From the NCBI GenBank assembly GCA_000517005.1, contig KI911965.1, positions 17,397-81,396 on the forward strand: a stretch of DNA of 64,000 bases. Direction: 5' to 3'. The DNA is from Microvirga lupini (lineage in GTDB: Bacteria; Pseudomonadota; Alphaproteobacteria; Rhizobiales; Beijerinckiaceae). Positions 27,366 to 36,575 of this stretch are shown here, piece after piece (the first letter of the stretch is position 1; every line of letters starts with the position of its first letter). Under the pieces are notes generated by a model. It worked only from the letters and a program-made list of their open reading frames with translations. It searched no databases and had not been told where the DNA came from. The translations under genes and the position numbers were made by a program.

Positions 27366-28088
27366 TCATGCCGTCCCGTGGGATACTCCGAGATATGCCG
27401 CACGAACCTTCGGATCGTGAAGGAGCTGCTGCCCCGTTCCAGACAACGTCACATTGCCGGTTTCGAGGACATAAGCTCTATCCGCGATGGCAAGTGCCAT
27501 ATTTGCCATCTGCTCGACAAGCAGGATCGTGATGCCGGACCGGCGAAGGGACACGATGATGTCGAAGATTTCCTGGATGATCTTCGGCGCAAGACCGAGC
27601 GATGGCTCATCGAGAAGGAGAAGCCGGGGCTTGCCCATCAGGGCGCGGGCAATGGCCAGCATCTGCTGCTCGCCCCCGGACAGGGTGACGGCCAGCTGAT
27701 TCCGGCGCTCGCGCAGGCGAGGAAACAGCTTGAACTGCTCCTCAACCTCCGCCTCCAGGGCCTCGTTGGAAAGTCGCCGGAAGTAGGCACCGAGGGTCAG
27801 ATTGTCGTAGACGCTCTGATCTGGAAAAACCTGCCTTCCCTCGGGGGACAAGGCGATGCCTCGGGCAACCCTGCGATGTGGTGGAAGTCTGGTGACATCT
27901 TCCTTTTCAAAAAGGATCTGTCCGGAACTGACTGGCATCAATCCGGCAATTCCTTTCAGCAGGGTGCTCTTGCCGGCCCCGTTGCCGCCGACGATGGCGA
28001 CGACCTCGCCAGCCTCGACCTCGATGGTGACCCTGCGAACCGCCGAGATCGGGCCATAGGCGAGATGAACGTCCTGAATCTTCAGCAT
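27366..28088 (-). CDS. livF: Branched-chain-type ABC transporter ATPase, LivF
   Basis: A 240-residue ATP-binding subunit of the HAAT family: Walker A GGNGAGKSTLLKGIAG, signature LSGGEQQMLAIARAL, Walker B LLLLDEPSLGLAPKI, and H-loop LLVEQMANMALAI. It energises uptake at the inner membrane together with the LivMG fusion and LivH. Last gene of the four-gene ABC operon, 14 bases after the fusion gene. The substrate need not be an amino acid; the adjacent catabolic genes suggest an aromatic or alicyclic acid. Confidence 0.92.
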   Translation of the reverse strand: MLKIQDVHLAYGPISAVRRVTIEVEAGEVVAIVGGNGAGKSTLLKGIAGLMPVSSGQILFEKEDVTRLPPHRRVARGIALSPEGRQVFPDQSVYDNLTLGAYFRRLSNEALEAEVEEQFKLFPRLRERRNQLAVTLSGGEQQMLAIARALMGKPRLLLLDEPSLGLAPKIIQEIFDIIVSLRRSGITILLVEQMANMALAIADRAYVLETGNVTLSGTGQQLLHDPKVRAAYLGVSHGTA

Positions 28089-28102
28089 TGCTGGTTCCTC
28101 CC

Positions 28103-29884
28103 CTAGGCCGCCTCGGTGGTGGTCCCGAGATAGGCCTCCATGACCCGCGGATCGGCCTGGATCTTGCCCGGGGTGCCTTCGGCGATCTTCTGACCGTAAT
28201 CGAGGACGATCACGTGATCCGAGATCGTCATGACGAGATCCATGTGATGCTCGATCAGCAGGATCGTGATTCCCTCGTTGCGAATACGCACGAGCAATTG
28301 CCCAAGCTCCGCCGTTTCCTGGGGATTCAGGCCGGCGGCCGGCTCGTCGAGCAGCAGGAGGAACGGCTCGGATGCGAGGGCTCTCGCCAGCTCGACCCGG
28401 CGCTGCAGGCCATAGGCCAGGCTCCCGGCCGGAGATCCGGCATATTGGGACAGACCTGTGAAAGCCAGGATGTCATTGACCTTCTGAAGCGCCTTGGCCT
28501 CCTCACGCCACGCCTTGGGAAGACCCAGGAGCGATGAGACGAAGCCGTTCTGCATCCGGGAGTGCTGGCCGAGCAGCACGTTCTCGCGCACGGACAGATC
28601 CTTGAACAGCCTGAGGTTCTGGAATGTCCGCGCGATTCCGTGATCGCAGATCCCGTGAACGGACTGATGGGTGATCTCGTCCCCAAGGAACGTCACCTTG
28701 CCCTGATCCGGGCGGATGATCCCGGTGAGCATGTTGATGAAGGTGCTCTTGCCCGCTCCGTTCGGGCCGATCAGGGCGTGAATATGCCCTTCCGTCAGGT
28801 TGACGGAGACATCCCTTGCCGGAACGACGCCGCCGAAGGACTTGTTGAGCTTATCGGCCGTCAGAAGACTTCCCGCACCTCCGCGAGGCATAGGCCGCGT
28901 CGGCAGCTTGGGGCCGATCCTGCTTTGCGCGGCAGCATCGCCTCCCGGGTCGCGGACCAAACCCAGTTTCTGGAAGAGCGATCCGAAGACCCCCGCCAGC
29001 CCCTTCGGCATGGCATACAGGGCGAACAGCAGCAGCGCTCCGTTGACGAAATGCTCGATCCAGCTCCAGCGCGCTACGAGGGTCCCGATGATCACGAGCG
29101 TCACAGATCCGAGCAGCGGCCCATAGAGCGAACCGCTTCCGCCGAACAGCACCAGCAGGAGAATGAAGATCGACAGGTGGAAGTTGATGAAGTCGGAATT
29201 GATATACTGGTTCTGCTGCGCCACCAGAGCGCCCGCAAGGCCGCAGGTAACGGCCGCGATCACGAAGGCAAGCACCTTGTAGCGGTACACCGCCACGCCG
29301 ACAGCGCCAGCCGCAATCTCGTCGGCTTGGAGCGACAGGAAAGCACGCCCGAACCGTCCACGAAGCAGGTTGCGAAGCAGAAGGTGAGCTACGAGGCACA
29401 ACAGCAATCCGAACCAGACCCATTGCACCATCGTGAATGGCGTACCGCCGATGTTCAGAGGCTGGATGGCATAGATGCCCATGGCTCCGCCGAAGACCTC
29501 GGACCCTTCCGTCACCACCTTCTCGATGACGATACCGAAAGCCAGCGTCACCATGGCAAGGCTCGGCCCCTTGACCCGCAGCGACGGCACAGCGATCAGG
29601 ATGCCGAAGAAGGCCGAAACAAAGCAGGCGAGCAGCAGCGACAGCCAGGGTCCGACCTCGTAACGCGTGGTCAGGAGAGCGACCGCATAGGCTCCTGCCG
29701 CAAAGAGCCCGGCCTGACCGAGAGATTTCTGCCCCGCGAATCCCAAAAGCACGTTCATGCCCGCAGCACAGAGGAAGTAGACGCAGATCATGAAGAGCGT
29801 GCGCAGGTAGAACTCGTTCTCGATGAACGAGGTGCCGACCGCGAGTGCCGCAACGAGGACGATGGAGCCAATGATGTGGCGCAT
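28103..29884 (-). CDS. LivM-LivG fusion: ABC permease plus ATPase
   Basis: A 593-residue protein. Residues 1-320 are a LivM-type permease with about nine helices (AAGMNVLLGFAGQKSLGQAG; LAMVTLAFGIVIEKVVTEGS; LFGGSGSLYGPLLGSVTLVI). After a linker rich in P and R, residues 345-593 are a LivG-type ATPase: Walker A GPNGAGKSTFINMLTG, FQNLRLFKDLSVRENVLLGQ, Walker B LLLLDEPAAGLNP, H-loop LLIEHHMDLVM. No separate livG exists in the operon, so the fusion replaces both. The ATG at 29884 is 5 bases after livH. Confidence 0.92.
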   Translation of the reverse strand: MRHIIGSIVLVAALAVGTSFIENEFYLRTLFMICVYFLCAAGMNVLLGFAGQKSLGQAGLFAAGAYAVALLTTRYEVGPWLSLLLACFVSAFFGILIAVPSLRVKGPSLAMVTLAFGIVIEKVVTEGSEVFGGAMGIYAIQPLNIGGTPFTMVQWVWFGLLLCLVAHLLLRNLLRGRFGRAFLSLQADEIAAGAVGVAVYRYKVLAFVIAAVTCGLAGALVAQQNQYINSDFINFHLSIFILLLVLFGGSGSLYGPLLGSVTLVIIGTLVARWSWIEHFVNGALLLFALYAMPKGLAGVFGSLFQKLGLVRDPGGDAAAQSRIGPKLPTRPMPRGGAGSLLTADKLNKSFGGVVPARDVSVNLTEGHIHALIGPNGAGKSTFINMLTGIIRPDQGKVTFLGDEITHQSVHGICDHGIARTFQNLRLFKDLSVRENVLLGQHSRMQNGFVSSLLGLPKAWREEAKALQKVNDILAFTGLSQYAGSPAGSLAYGLQRRVELARALASEPFLLLLDEPAAGLNPQETAELGQLLVRIRNEGITILLIEHHMDLVMTISDHVIVLDYGQKIAEGTPGKIQADPRVMEAYLGTTTEAA

Positions 29885-29889
29885 GCGCG

Positions 29890-30828
29890 TTAAACCTTGT
29901 CGACGGCAGCCTGGCCGAAAAGGCCTGCCGGGCGGAATGCCAGAACCAGGATGATCAGTCCGAAGACAACGATCTCGCGCCATTGCGCCTGCCAGAGGCC
30001 GACGCCGGATTCGAGGACGCCCAGGATGAAGCCGCCATAGATGCAGCCGCGCGGATTGTTCAATCCGCCAATGATGGCTCCCGAGAACGCCTTGAGAGCA
30101 AAACCCATGCCCATGAAAAGCGACGCGGAGGCGATCGGAGCGATCAGGACGCCGGCCACTCCGGCAAGACCGCTCGACAAGGCGAAAGCACCGATCATGA
30201 CCAGGTTGACGTTGATGCCCATGAGACTTGCGGTCTGCGGCGAATGCGCGACAGCCATCATGGCCTTGCCGATGCGCGAGCGGCGCATCACGAGATCGAG
30301 CGCGATCATGATCAGAATCGCACAGGCGAGTACGAGCAGTTCCTGCGGGCGGACCCCTGCCCCGGCGATGCGCAGCACGTCGTCTCCCAGCGGAGACGGC
30401 ACCATGACGGGAGCGGGCCCCCAGACGGCGAGGCCGATGCTCTGCAGGATCACGCCGAACCCGATGGTGCTCATCACCCAGTTCATTCCGCCCTTTCCTG
30501 CAAAGGGACGAACGGCAAGGACGAAGATGAGGATTCCCATGACGCCGGCAACCACTCCGGCACCGATGACAGCTGCAGGATAACGCCATGCAGCCGCCGC
30601 CTCGCTGGGAACAGCCGTTGCCGTACCGGCGAGGCCGGACAACAGGAGGAGCATCGCCACGCCGATGAAGGCGCCGAACGAGATGAATTCGCCCTGCGCG
30701 AAGTTGAGCGTCTTCGTCGTTGTGAAGGTGATGCTGAAGCCGAGGGCGATCAGGGCATAGACGCCGCCGACGGCAAGGCCGCTCACGAGGGTCTGGATAT
30801 ATGCGTCCAGCATGGGGCGCTCCAACAA
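29890..30828 (-). CDS. livH: Branched-chain-type ABC permease, LivH
   Basis: A 312-residue inner-membrane permease with eight or more helices: GLAVGGVYALIALGFSITFT, TKTLNFAQGEFISFGAFIGV and GFALKAFSGAIIGGLNNPRG are typical of LivH. An internal ATG at 30813 (MLDAYIQ) is a possible start. It follows the binding-protein gene after a hairpin, and precedes the LivMG fusion by five bases. Confidence 0.9.
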   Translation of the reverse strand: MLERPMLDAYIQTLVSGLAVGGVYALIALGFSITFTTTKTLNFAQGEFISFGAFIGVAMLLLLSGLAGTATAVPSEAAAAWRYPAAVIGAGVVAGVMGILIFVLAVRPFAGKGGMNWVMSTIGFGVILQSIGLAVWGPAPVMVPSPLGDDVLRIAGAGVRPQELLVLACAILIMIALDLVMRRSRIGKAMMAVAHSPQTASLMGINVNLVMIGAFALSSGLAGVAGVLIAPIASASLFMGMGFALKAFSGAIIGGLNNPRGCIYGGFILGVLESGVGLWQAQWREIVVFGLIILVLAFRPAGLFGQAAVDKV

Positions 30829-30840
30829 TGCAAAGCATCA

Positions 30841-30866
30841 GGCCTGCCGACCACGGTCGACAGGCC
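30841..30866 (-). terminator. Stem-loop between binding-protein and permease genes
   Basis: Twelve-base arms with one mismatch (GGCCTGCCGACC and GGTCGACAGGCC) around a short loop, in the 53-base gap after the binding-protein gene. Such stems often protect the binding-protein message and reduce downstream expression. Confidence 0.5.
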
Positions 30867-30881
30867 CGTTGGTCATCGGCT

Positions 30882-32078
30882 TTACTGCGTGAAGTCGGAA
30901 GGCTTCAGGGCCTTCACCACATCGTCGCTGTAGGAGACGAGCTTGCCATCCTTCCAGCGCGTCCAGCGATAGTCGGAGGCCGTCAGGGCCTCGTGCTCGG
31001 TTGTGGAGAACGGCTTGCTGTAGGTCTTCATGATGCCCTCGACGGGAGCCTGAAGGTTCTCGAGCGCCTCGCGCATCTTCGGCCCTTCGGTGCTGCCCGC
31101 CTGCTTGATCGCGGCGGCCGTGATCAGCATGGCATCGTAGCAATGCGCCGCAAAGCTGAAGGCGCTCTTGGAAGCCATCTTCGGAGCAAGGCGGTCGTAG
31201 AGCAGCTGCTGCTTCGACGTGCGGTCCTCAGTGATCGTGCGCATGAAGATCGGCTTTTCGGCAAGCGTCTTGCCGGCCGTATCGTAGAAGCTCGCATTGT
31301 CGGACGACCAGGAGGTCAGGGTCACGGGGAAGTAATCGATCTTCTCCATACTGCGCACGAGCTGGCCGATGGGGGTGCCCTGCGCCCAGACGAGAACCGT
31401 GTCGACGCCAGCGGCCTTCATCTTGTTGAGTTGCGAGGTCATGTCGGTGTCATTAACGCCGAACTTCTCGATAGCCACAGGCTTCAGACCCTTGGCCTCG
31501 CCGAGTTCCTGCAGATCCTTCAATCCGCCCTGGCCATAGCCGGTGGTCTCGACGAGATAGCCGACCTTCTTGGTGGAGGCGTTGTTCTTCGCATAGGCGA
31601 TGAGGCCGGCGACCTGCGCCCGGTCGACCATCGACACGCGGTACATGTAGTTCTCGGCACTCGCGCTCGCGGGCTTCGTGATATCGGTCGCCGAGCCGAT
31701 ACAGCCGATGGACGGATTCTTCTTCTGATTGGGGATATGTTTCCAGGCCAGCGCATTGCCGGAATTGGTGGGACCTAGAACAGCAAGGACCTTCTCGTTG
31801 TCGATCAGATCGCTCATGTTCTGGATCGACTTGGGCGGCTGCGAGAGGTCGTCGCGAACCACGAGAGCCAACTTGCGGCCGAGAACGCCACCCGCGGCAT
31901 TAATGTCCTCGATCGCGGCCTGGATGCCGAGCACACCGGCCTGCCCGCTCTGGGCAGACGGCGAAGCCGACAGATCGCCATTGAAGCCGACCTTGATTTC
32001 CTGGGCATAGCCGACGGTCGAGATGGTGAGCGCGCTTCCGAGAAGAGCCGCTTTCAGTGCTGCATATTTTGGCGTCAT
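30882..32078 (-). CDS. Branched-chain-type ABC substrate-binding protein
   Basis: A 398-residue periplasmic binding protein (Peripla_BP_6). The signal peptide is AALKAALLGSALTISTVGYA, cleaved near QE. Family features: KVGFNGDLSASPSAQSGQAG, AIEDINAAGGVLGRKLALVV, and VLAVLGPTNSGNALA. It should capture the ligand for the LivH/LivMG/LivF system. AAGGAA precedes the ATG. It is first in the operon; the promoter lies in the long upstream gap. The ligand is not readable from sequence. Confidence 0.9.
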   Translation of the reverse strand: MTPKYAALKAALLGSALTISTVGYAQEIKVGFNGDLSASPSAQSGQAGVLGIQAAIEDINAAGGVLGRKLALVVRDDLSQPPKSIQNMSDLIDNEKVLAVLGPTNSGNALAWKHIPNQKKNPSIGCIGSATDITKPASASAENYMYRVSMVDRAQVAGLIAYAKNNASTKKVGYLVETTGYGQGGLKDLQELGEAKGLKPVAIEKFGVNDTDMTSQLNKMKAAGVDTVLVWAQGTPIGQLVRSMEKIDYFPVTLTSWSSDNASFYDTAGKTLAEKPIFMRTITEDRTSKQQLLYDRLAPKMASKSAFSFAAHCYDAMLITAAAIKQAGSTEGPKMREALENLQAPVEGIMKTYSKPFSTTEHEALTASDYRWTRWKDGKLVSYSDDVVKALKPSDFTQ

Positions 32079-33195
32079 GGTGTTCCTTCCCTCAAGGGGT
32101 TCGATGTCAGCTGCGGGCGAAACGCCTGTTGCGTGTCGCCCGCTCAGGGCTTTTCAGCACGGCGAGAACCTGCCGGTTATCGAAAGTCGAACGGAAGGGA
32201 AGAACCGCGCGGACATCATCCTGCGCATGCCGGCCGTAACAGCTTGAGCATGGCTGTTCCCGGCTCACGGACTCTCCTCTCCTTCTGCATTTTGCGTTGT
32301 CTGCTCTTGTGTCAGAGCTTGCCGATATTGGTACCGTACAGCGAACGCGTTTGCAATAGACGAATTCCCGACTTTAGTCGCGTCACAGGCCGCTTGGGCC
32401 ATGTCCCGGCCCGGCTACATACGGTTAGATTCCTATTGGAGAGCCCGCCTCGGCCTTAAAGTCCGGACCGAAAAAGGAGCGGAGATCTCTGCTCCTTCCC
32501 AACTCAAACTTACCCGAGACGCGCATCCTGCTGCGCAGGTCGGGAAGGAATGAAGAAGTGAGGGTACTGGTTGGAGCGATACGCTCAATAAGATCGTCGA
32601 CACTCCTCCTCCCCCGTCATCGCCGGCCTTGTGCCGGTGATCCCGATCGTGTGAAGCACGGCGCTTCACCGCATCGGGATGGCCGAACCGCGTCTGCCCT
32701 GCCGCACGTGTTCTGATGCCTGCAATGTCAAAGAGCCAGCACCTTGGGGCCCGGAGCTGTGAGGCTCCGAGTCGGATGGGTGATCGAGGGTGGCGCGAGA
32801 GGCAGCCGGCTCGATATCTCTGGTGTGGGATGGAAGAGCCGAACTGCTCTTCGCGCACGGTTTGTTTCAGCGGACCTCCTGGCAGCGCCAGGGTCGGCCA
32901 CCCGCGATCACCGGATTGCGAGCCCGGCGGCGGGACCGTGCCTGCTCCCGCACTGCGACGCCTCGCGAGCGCGCCCCTCACAGGAGCAGATCTAAGGTAA
33001 TGATATAGCCAAGGTTGGATGATTCGTCAAGAACAAAATGAGAACATTGTCCCCCGCCGCATCATCCCCCCTCTCGCACGGGGGAGACGGGAAGGCGCCA
33101 CGGCTGATCGGGACAGCCACGACAATCAGAATGCATCAATGAGCGGCGAGCGTGTCCTTGCTTTCCATGACCAGCCAGCCTCTCGGGCCGGAAAG
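32079..33195. other. Long intergenic region with repeat; no gene recognised
   Basis: 1,117 bases between the ABC operon start and maiA. The left part should hold the operon promoter. It includes a TTGCCGATATTGGTACC block (32319-32335) resembling one before the amidohydrolase gene. A REP-like element lies at 32614-32690. The block 32700-33010 is GC-rich with several overlapping open frames on both strands, none resembling a protein. Confidence 0.5.
32614..32690. repeat. REP-like palindrome, family A (second copy)
   Basis: Its left arm, 32614-32647, is the exact reverse complement of the right arm of the element at 4555-4646 over 34 bases. A matching inner arm ATCGGGATGGCC follows near 32673, giving an imperfect hairpin. 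Confidence 0.7.
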
Positions 33196-33831
33196 CTACT
33201 CCGCATCCGGCTGAACGGATGGGTGCGCTTTCCTGAAAGCCTCGTGCTCGCCGGCAAGCTTCTCCACGCGCAGGATACGCGGATAGGATTCCAGCGGCAC
33301 GTTGAACCGGCGCGCGGCATAGAGCTGCGGCACAAGATAGACATCGGCCATGCCGGGCTCAGGCCCAAAGCATAAGCCTTCATCCCCGATCAGGGCCTCG
33401 ACGGCAGCAAGCCCCTGCCCCACCCATGTGGCAATCCAGGCCGCCACGTCCGGCTCCGAGCAGTCGAAAACCTTTCTCAGGTGGTTGAGCGGACCGACAT
33501 TGTGCAGGGGATGAATGTCGCAGCCGATAATCGAGGCGACAGCACGCACTTTCGCACGCTGGATGGGATCGGACGGGAGCAGAGCCGGCCTCGGATAAAC
33601 CTCCTCCAGATATTCGAGAATGGCCGGCGACTGGGTGATGACATTGTGTGCATCGAGGGCAAGAGCCGGCACGCGGCCTTGCGGGTTGATGGCGCGATAG
33701 GCCGACGCATTCTGCTCGCCGCCGTTGCGAACGAGATGGACGAAGGTCTGCTCAACTTCGAGGTTCTTCAACGCCAAGGCAATGCGCACGCGGTAGGAGG
33801 AGGTGGACCTCCAATAGGTATAGAGCTTCAT
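33196..33831 (-). CDS. maiA: Maleylacetoacetate isomerase (zeta-class GST)
   Basis: A 211-residue glutathione S-transferase-like enzyme that converts maleylacetoacetate to fumarylacetoacetate. The zeta-class motif SSYRVRIALALK with NPQGRVPAL and SPAILEYLEE is clear (KLYTYWRSTSSYRVRIA). It is the third gene of the homogentisate operon hmgA-fahA-maiA. The ATG at 33831, 10 bases after fahA, has GAGG at good spacing; a GTG at 33840 is the alternative. Confidence 0.93.
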   Translation of the reverse strand: MKLYTYWRSTSSYRVRIALALKNLEVEQTFVHLVRNGGEQNASAYRAINPQGRVPALALDAHNVITQSPAILEYLEEVYPRPALLPSDPIQRAKVRAVASIIGCDIHPLHNVGPLNHLRKVFDCSEPDVAAWIATWVGQGLAAVEALIGDEGLCFGPEPGMADVYLVPQLYAARRFNVPLESYPRILRVEKLAGEHEAFRKAHPSVQPDAE

Positions 33832-33841
33832 GGAGGACACC

Positions 33842-35149
33842 TCAGAGGGCGGGCAGGATCGTGGCCCTGCACTCGCCGAAGCCGATCGGAGCGTACCCCT
33901 TACGGCGGCCGCGGGCCCGCAGGATTACCTCGTCCCCATTCTCCAGGAAGCGCCGTTCCTCGCCGGAGGCGAGCACGACGGGGTTCTTCCCACCGAGGGT
34001 CGCCTCAAGAATGCTTCCGCAACTCTGCTGATCAGGACCTGAGATCGTGCCCGTGCCGATGAGATCGCCCGGCTGCAGATTGCAGCCGTTGCTGGTGTGG
34101 TGCGTGATCATCTGGGCCACAGTCCAGTACATGTGCCGTGCATTCGACAAGGCGAGGCGATGCGGAGGCAGACCTTTTTCCCGCAGGCCCGGCGTAAGAA
34201 GCAGGACTTCGAGCTCAAGGTCGAGCGCTCCTTCCTTCTGATCGCCCTCGTCCGTCAGGTACGGCAAGGGCGCGGGATCGCCTTCCGGACGCTGTGGCTG
34301 AGCAATGCGGAATGGAGCCAAGGCTTCCGGCGTGACGATCCAGGCAGAGATCGTGCTGGCGAAGTTCTTGGCCAGGAACGGACCCAGTGGCTGATACTCC
34401 CAGGCCTGGATGTCACGCGCCGACCAGTCGTTCAGCAGGCAGTAGCCGCCGACATGGCCGGGTGCTTCATCGATGCGGATCGGCTCGCCGAGGTCATTGC
34501 CCGGACCGATCCAGACGCCGAGCTCCAGCTCGTAATCGAGCCGTCGGCTGGGACCGAAACCCGGAACCGCAGCATCCGCAGGCTTCGCCTGACCGCGCGG
34601 CCGACGCACGGGCACGCCCGATGGACGGATGGACGATGCCCAGCCGTGATAGCCGATGGGAATGTATTTGTAGTTCGGCAAGAGGGGATTGTCGGGGCGG
34701 AACTGCTTGCCGACATTGGTGGCGTGGTGAATGCCGACATAGAAGTCGGTGTAATCGCCGATACGGGCCGGCAGATGCAGCGTGCAATCGGATGCCGCGT
34801 GCAGGCACGCCTCCACCCGGCCCTGCTCCGGACTATTCTCTGCCAGCAACTCCGAAAGTCTTGCGCGCAGGGCGCGGCGCGGAGCGGCGCCGAGGGCCAG
34901 GAAGGGATTGAGCACCGGGCCGGAAGCCGCCTCCGCGGCCCTGGCTACCTCGCCCGTGAAGAGACCGGCGGCCAGGGCGGTCGGCAGATCGAGAATGCGG
35001 TCGCCGATGGCAACCCCGCCCCTTGGCTCATCGCCGCCGGGGCTGAAGATCCCCAGCGGCAGGTTCTGGATCGGGAAGTCCGAATGGTCGTTGGCCGAGG
35101 CGACGAAGCTGCGGCGCCCCGGTTCGTGTGTGTGATCGATCAAAGCCAC
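33842..35149 (-). CDS. fahA: Fumarylacetoacetase
   Basis: A 435-residue hydrolase that splits fumarylacetoacetate into fumarate and acetoacetate, the last step of tyrosine/phenylalanine breakdown. Visible features: DYTDFYVGIHHATNVGKQFR, YHGWASSIRPSGVPVRRPRG, DYELELGVWIG, NDWSARDIQAWEYQPLGPFL, and WTVAQMITHHTSNGCNLQPG. The start is judged to be a GTG at 35149 behind AGCAGGG, eight bases after the hmgA stop; the frame further upstream only shadows hmgA. Confidence 0.93.
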   Translation of the reverse strand: MALIDHTHEPGRRSFVASANDHSDFPIQNLPLGIFSPGGDEPRGGVAIGDRILDLPTALAAGLFTGEVARAAEAASGPVLNPFLALGAAPRRALRARLSELLAENSPEQGRVEACLHAASDCTLHLPARIGDYTDFYVGIHHATNVGKQFRPDNPLLPNYKYIPIGYHGWASSIRPSGVPVRRPRGQAKPADAAVPGFGPSRRLDYELELGVWIGPGNDLGEPIRIDEAPGHVGGYCLLNDWSARDIQAWEYQPLGPFLAKNFASTISAWIVTPEALAPFRIAQPQRPEGDPAPLPYLTDEGDQKEGALDLELEVLLLTPGLREKGLPPHRLALSNARHMYWTVAQMITHHTSNGCNLQPGDLIGTGTISGPDQQSCGSILEATLGGKNPVVLASGEERRFLENGDEVILRARGRRKGYAPIGFGECRATILPAL

Positions 35150-35157
35150 TACCCTGC

Positions 35158-36516
35158 TTATCGCTGGTTCGGGTTGAAGTGCTTCTTCAGCTTGTGCCCA
35201 TAGGCGCCGTAATCCTTCTGCAGCGACTCGGTGTTTGCAGCGAAGACCGTCACCTTCTGCGGGAAGCGCGTCTCGAACATGAACGCCATCGTGCCTTCCA
35301 GCCGGTGGGGTTTGAGTTCCACATTGCTGGCCTTCTCGAACGCGTCCACGTCGGGCCCGTGCGGCAGCATCGTGTTGTGCAGCGACATTCCGCCCGGCAC
35401 GAAGCCGCCGCCGGTCTTGGCATCGTAGACGCCGTAGATCAGCCCCATGAATTCGCTCATCACGTTCATGTGGTACCACGGCGGCCGGAAGGTGTTCTCC
35501 GCCACCAGCCAGCGATCCGGGAAGATCACGAAGTCGATGTTGGCGGTGCCGGGCGTCTCGGACGGCGAGGTCAGAACAGTGAAGATCGACGGATCGGCAT
35601 GGTCGTAGAGGACCGGCCCCACGGGCGAATAGCGGCGCAGATCGTACTTATAGGGCGCGTAATTGCCATGCCAGGCCACCACGTCGAGCGGCGAGTGATC
35701 CATGTCGGCCACCCAGAGGGAGCCGCCCCACTTCACGTACATCTTGGACGGGGCATCCTTGTCCTCATAAGCTGCAACAGGCGTGAGGAAGTCGCGCGGA
35801 TTGGCGAGGCAGTTGGCGCCGATCGGTCCGCGCTCCGGCAGCGTGAAGGCGCCGCCGTAATTCTCGCAGAAATATCCCCGCGCCGGCCCGTTCACGAGCT
35901 CGACCCGGATCTTCACCCCGCGCGGGATCACCGCGATCTCGCCCGGCTCGATGTCGATGATGCCGAATTCCGTCCACAACCGGATGCTGCCCTGCTGCGG
36001 CACGAACAGCATTTCGCCGTCGGCATTGTAGAAGTACTCGTCTTCCATCGAGCGGGTGATGAGATAGACATGGGCGCCCATGCCGGCCTGGCTGCCGGCG
36101 TCGCCCGCCGTGGTGATGGTGCGGACACCCTCCAGGATGGAGACGCTCTCATCGGGCAGCGGGATCGGGCTCCAGCGCATGGGTGCGATCGGCACCTCAA
36201 CCTCGGCGGCGGGCGCCGTGCGCCACAGGCCGATATCGGCTTTCTGGAACTGGCCCCAATGGGTCACCGTGGGACGGATGCGGTAGAGCCACGACCGCTC
36301 ATTGGTGGTGCGCGGCGCCGTGAAGGGGGAACCGGACAGCTGCTCGGCATAGAGGCCGTAGGAGCATTTCTGGGGCGAGTTACGGCCGATGGGCAGCGCG
36401 CCGGGCAGGGCCTCGGTCTCGAAACCGTTGCCGAAGCCGGACATATAGCCGGGCTGTATGGCGCTCTCCAGCTGGTCGGCGGCCTGGTTCTGCAAAGACG
36501 GATTCTGGACATTCAT
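35158..36516 (-). CDS. hmgA: Homogentisate 1,2-dioxygenase
   Basis: A 452-residue iron enzyme that opens the homogentisate ring. It has the N-terminal [20 protein letters not shown], the R-rich [15 protein letters not shown], and the C-terminal iron-site region [20 protein letters not shown] with the motif [15 protein letters not shown]. The ATG at 36516 is preferred over one at 36531 because GGAGG lies eight bases before it. First gene of the operon, divergent from a MarR regulator with a palindromic operator between. Confidence 0.95.
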   Translation of the reverse strand: MNVQNPSLQNQAADQLESAIQPGYMSGFGNGFETEALPGALPIGRNSPQKCSYGLYAEQLSGSPFTAPRTTNERSWLYRIRPTVTHWGQFQKADIGLWRTAPAAEVEVPIAPMRWSPIPLPDESVSILEGVRTITTAGDAGSQAGMGAHVYLITRSMEDEYFYNADGEMLFVPQQGSIRLWTEFGIIDIEPGEIAVIPRGVKIRVELVNGPARGYFCENYGGAFTLPERGPIGANCLANPRDFLTPVAAYEDKDAPSKMYVKWGGSLWVADMDHSPLDVVAWHGNYAPYKYDLRRYSPVGPVLYDHADPSIFTVLTSPSETPGTANIDFVIFPDRWLVAENTFRPPWYHMNVMSEFMGLIYGVYDAKTGGGFVPGGMSLHNTMLPHGPDVDAFEKASNVELKPHRLEGTMAFMFETRFPQKVTVFAANTESLQKDYGAYGHKLKKHFNPNQR

Positions 36517-36533
36517 GGTTGTGGCCTCCATAG

Positions 36534-36553
36534 ATGGTTACAGACGTAACCAT
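36534..36553. promoter_or_regulatory. Perfect inverted repeat between hmgA and the MarR gene
   Basis: ATGGTTAC-AGAC-GTAACCAT, eight-base perfect arms with a 4-base spacer, in the short divergent control region just 18 bases before the hmgA start. MarR proteins bind such sites and often repress both divergent genes; a tyrosine-pathway intermediate would be the inducer by analogy. Confidence 0.7.
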
Positions 36554-36575
36554 CCATTTTGTAACTAACAACCTC

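Noticed and set aside
29885-30838. Upstream extension of the LivMG frame across livH
   Set aside because: This part is an out-of-frame reading of LivH; the LivM part begins with the ATG at 29884.
32433-32981. Minus-strand frame of 182 codons in the long gap
   Set aside because: It runs through the REP-like element and has no protein-like pattern.
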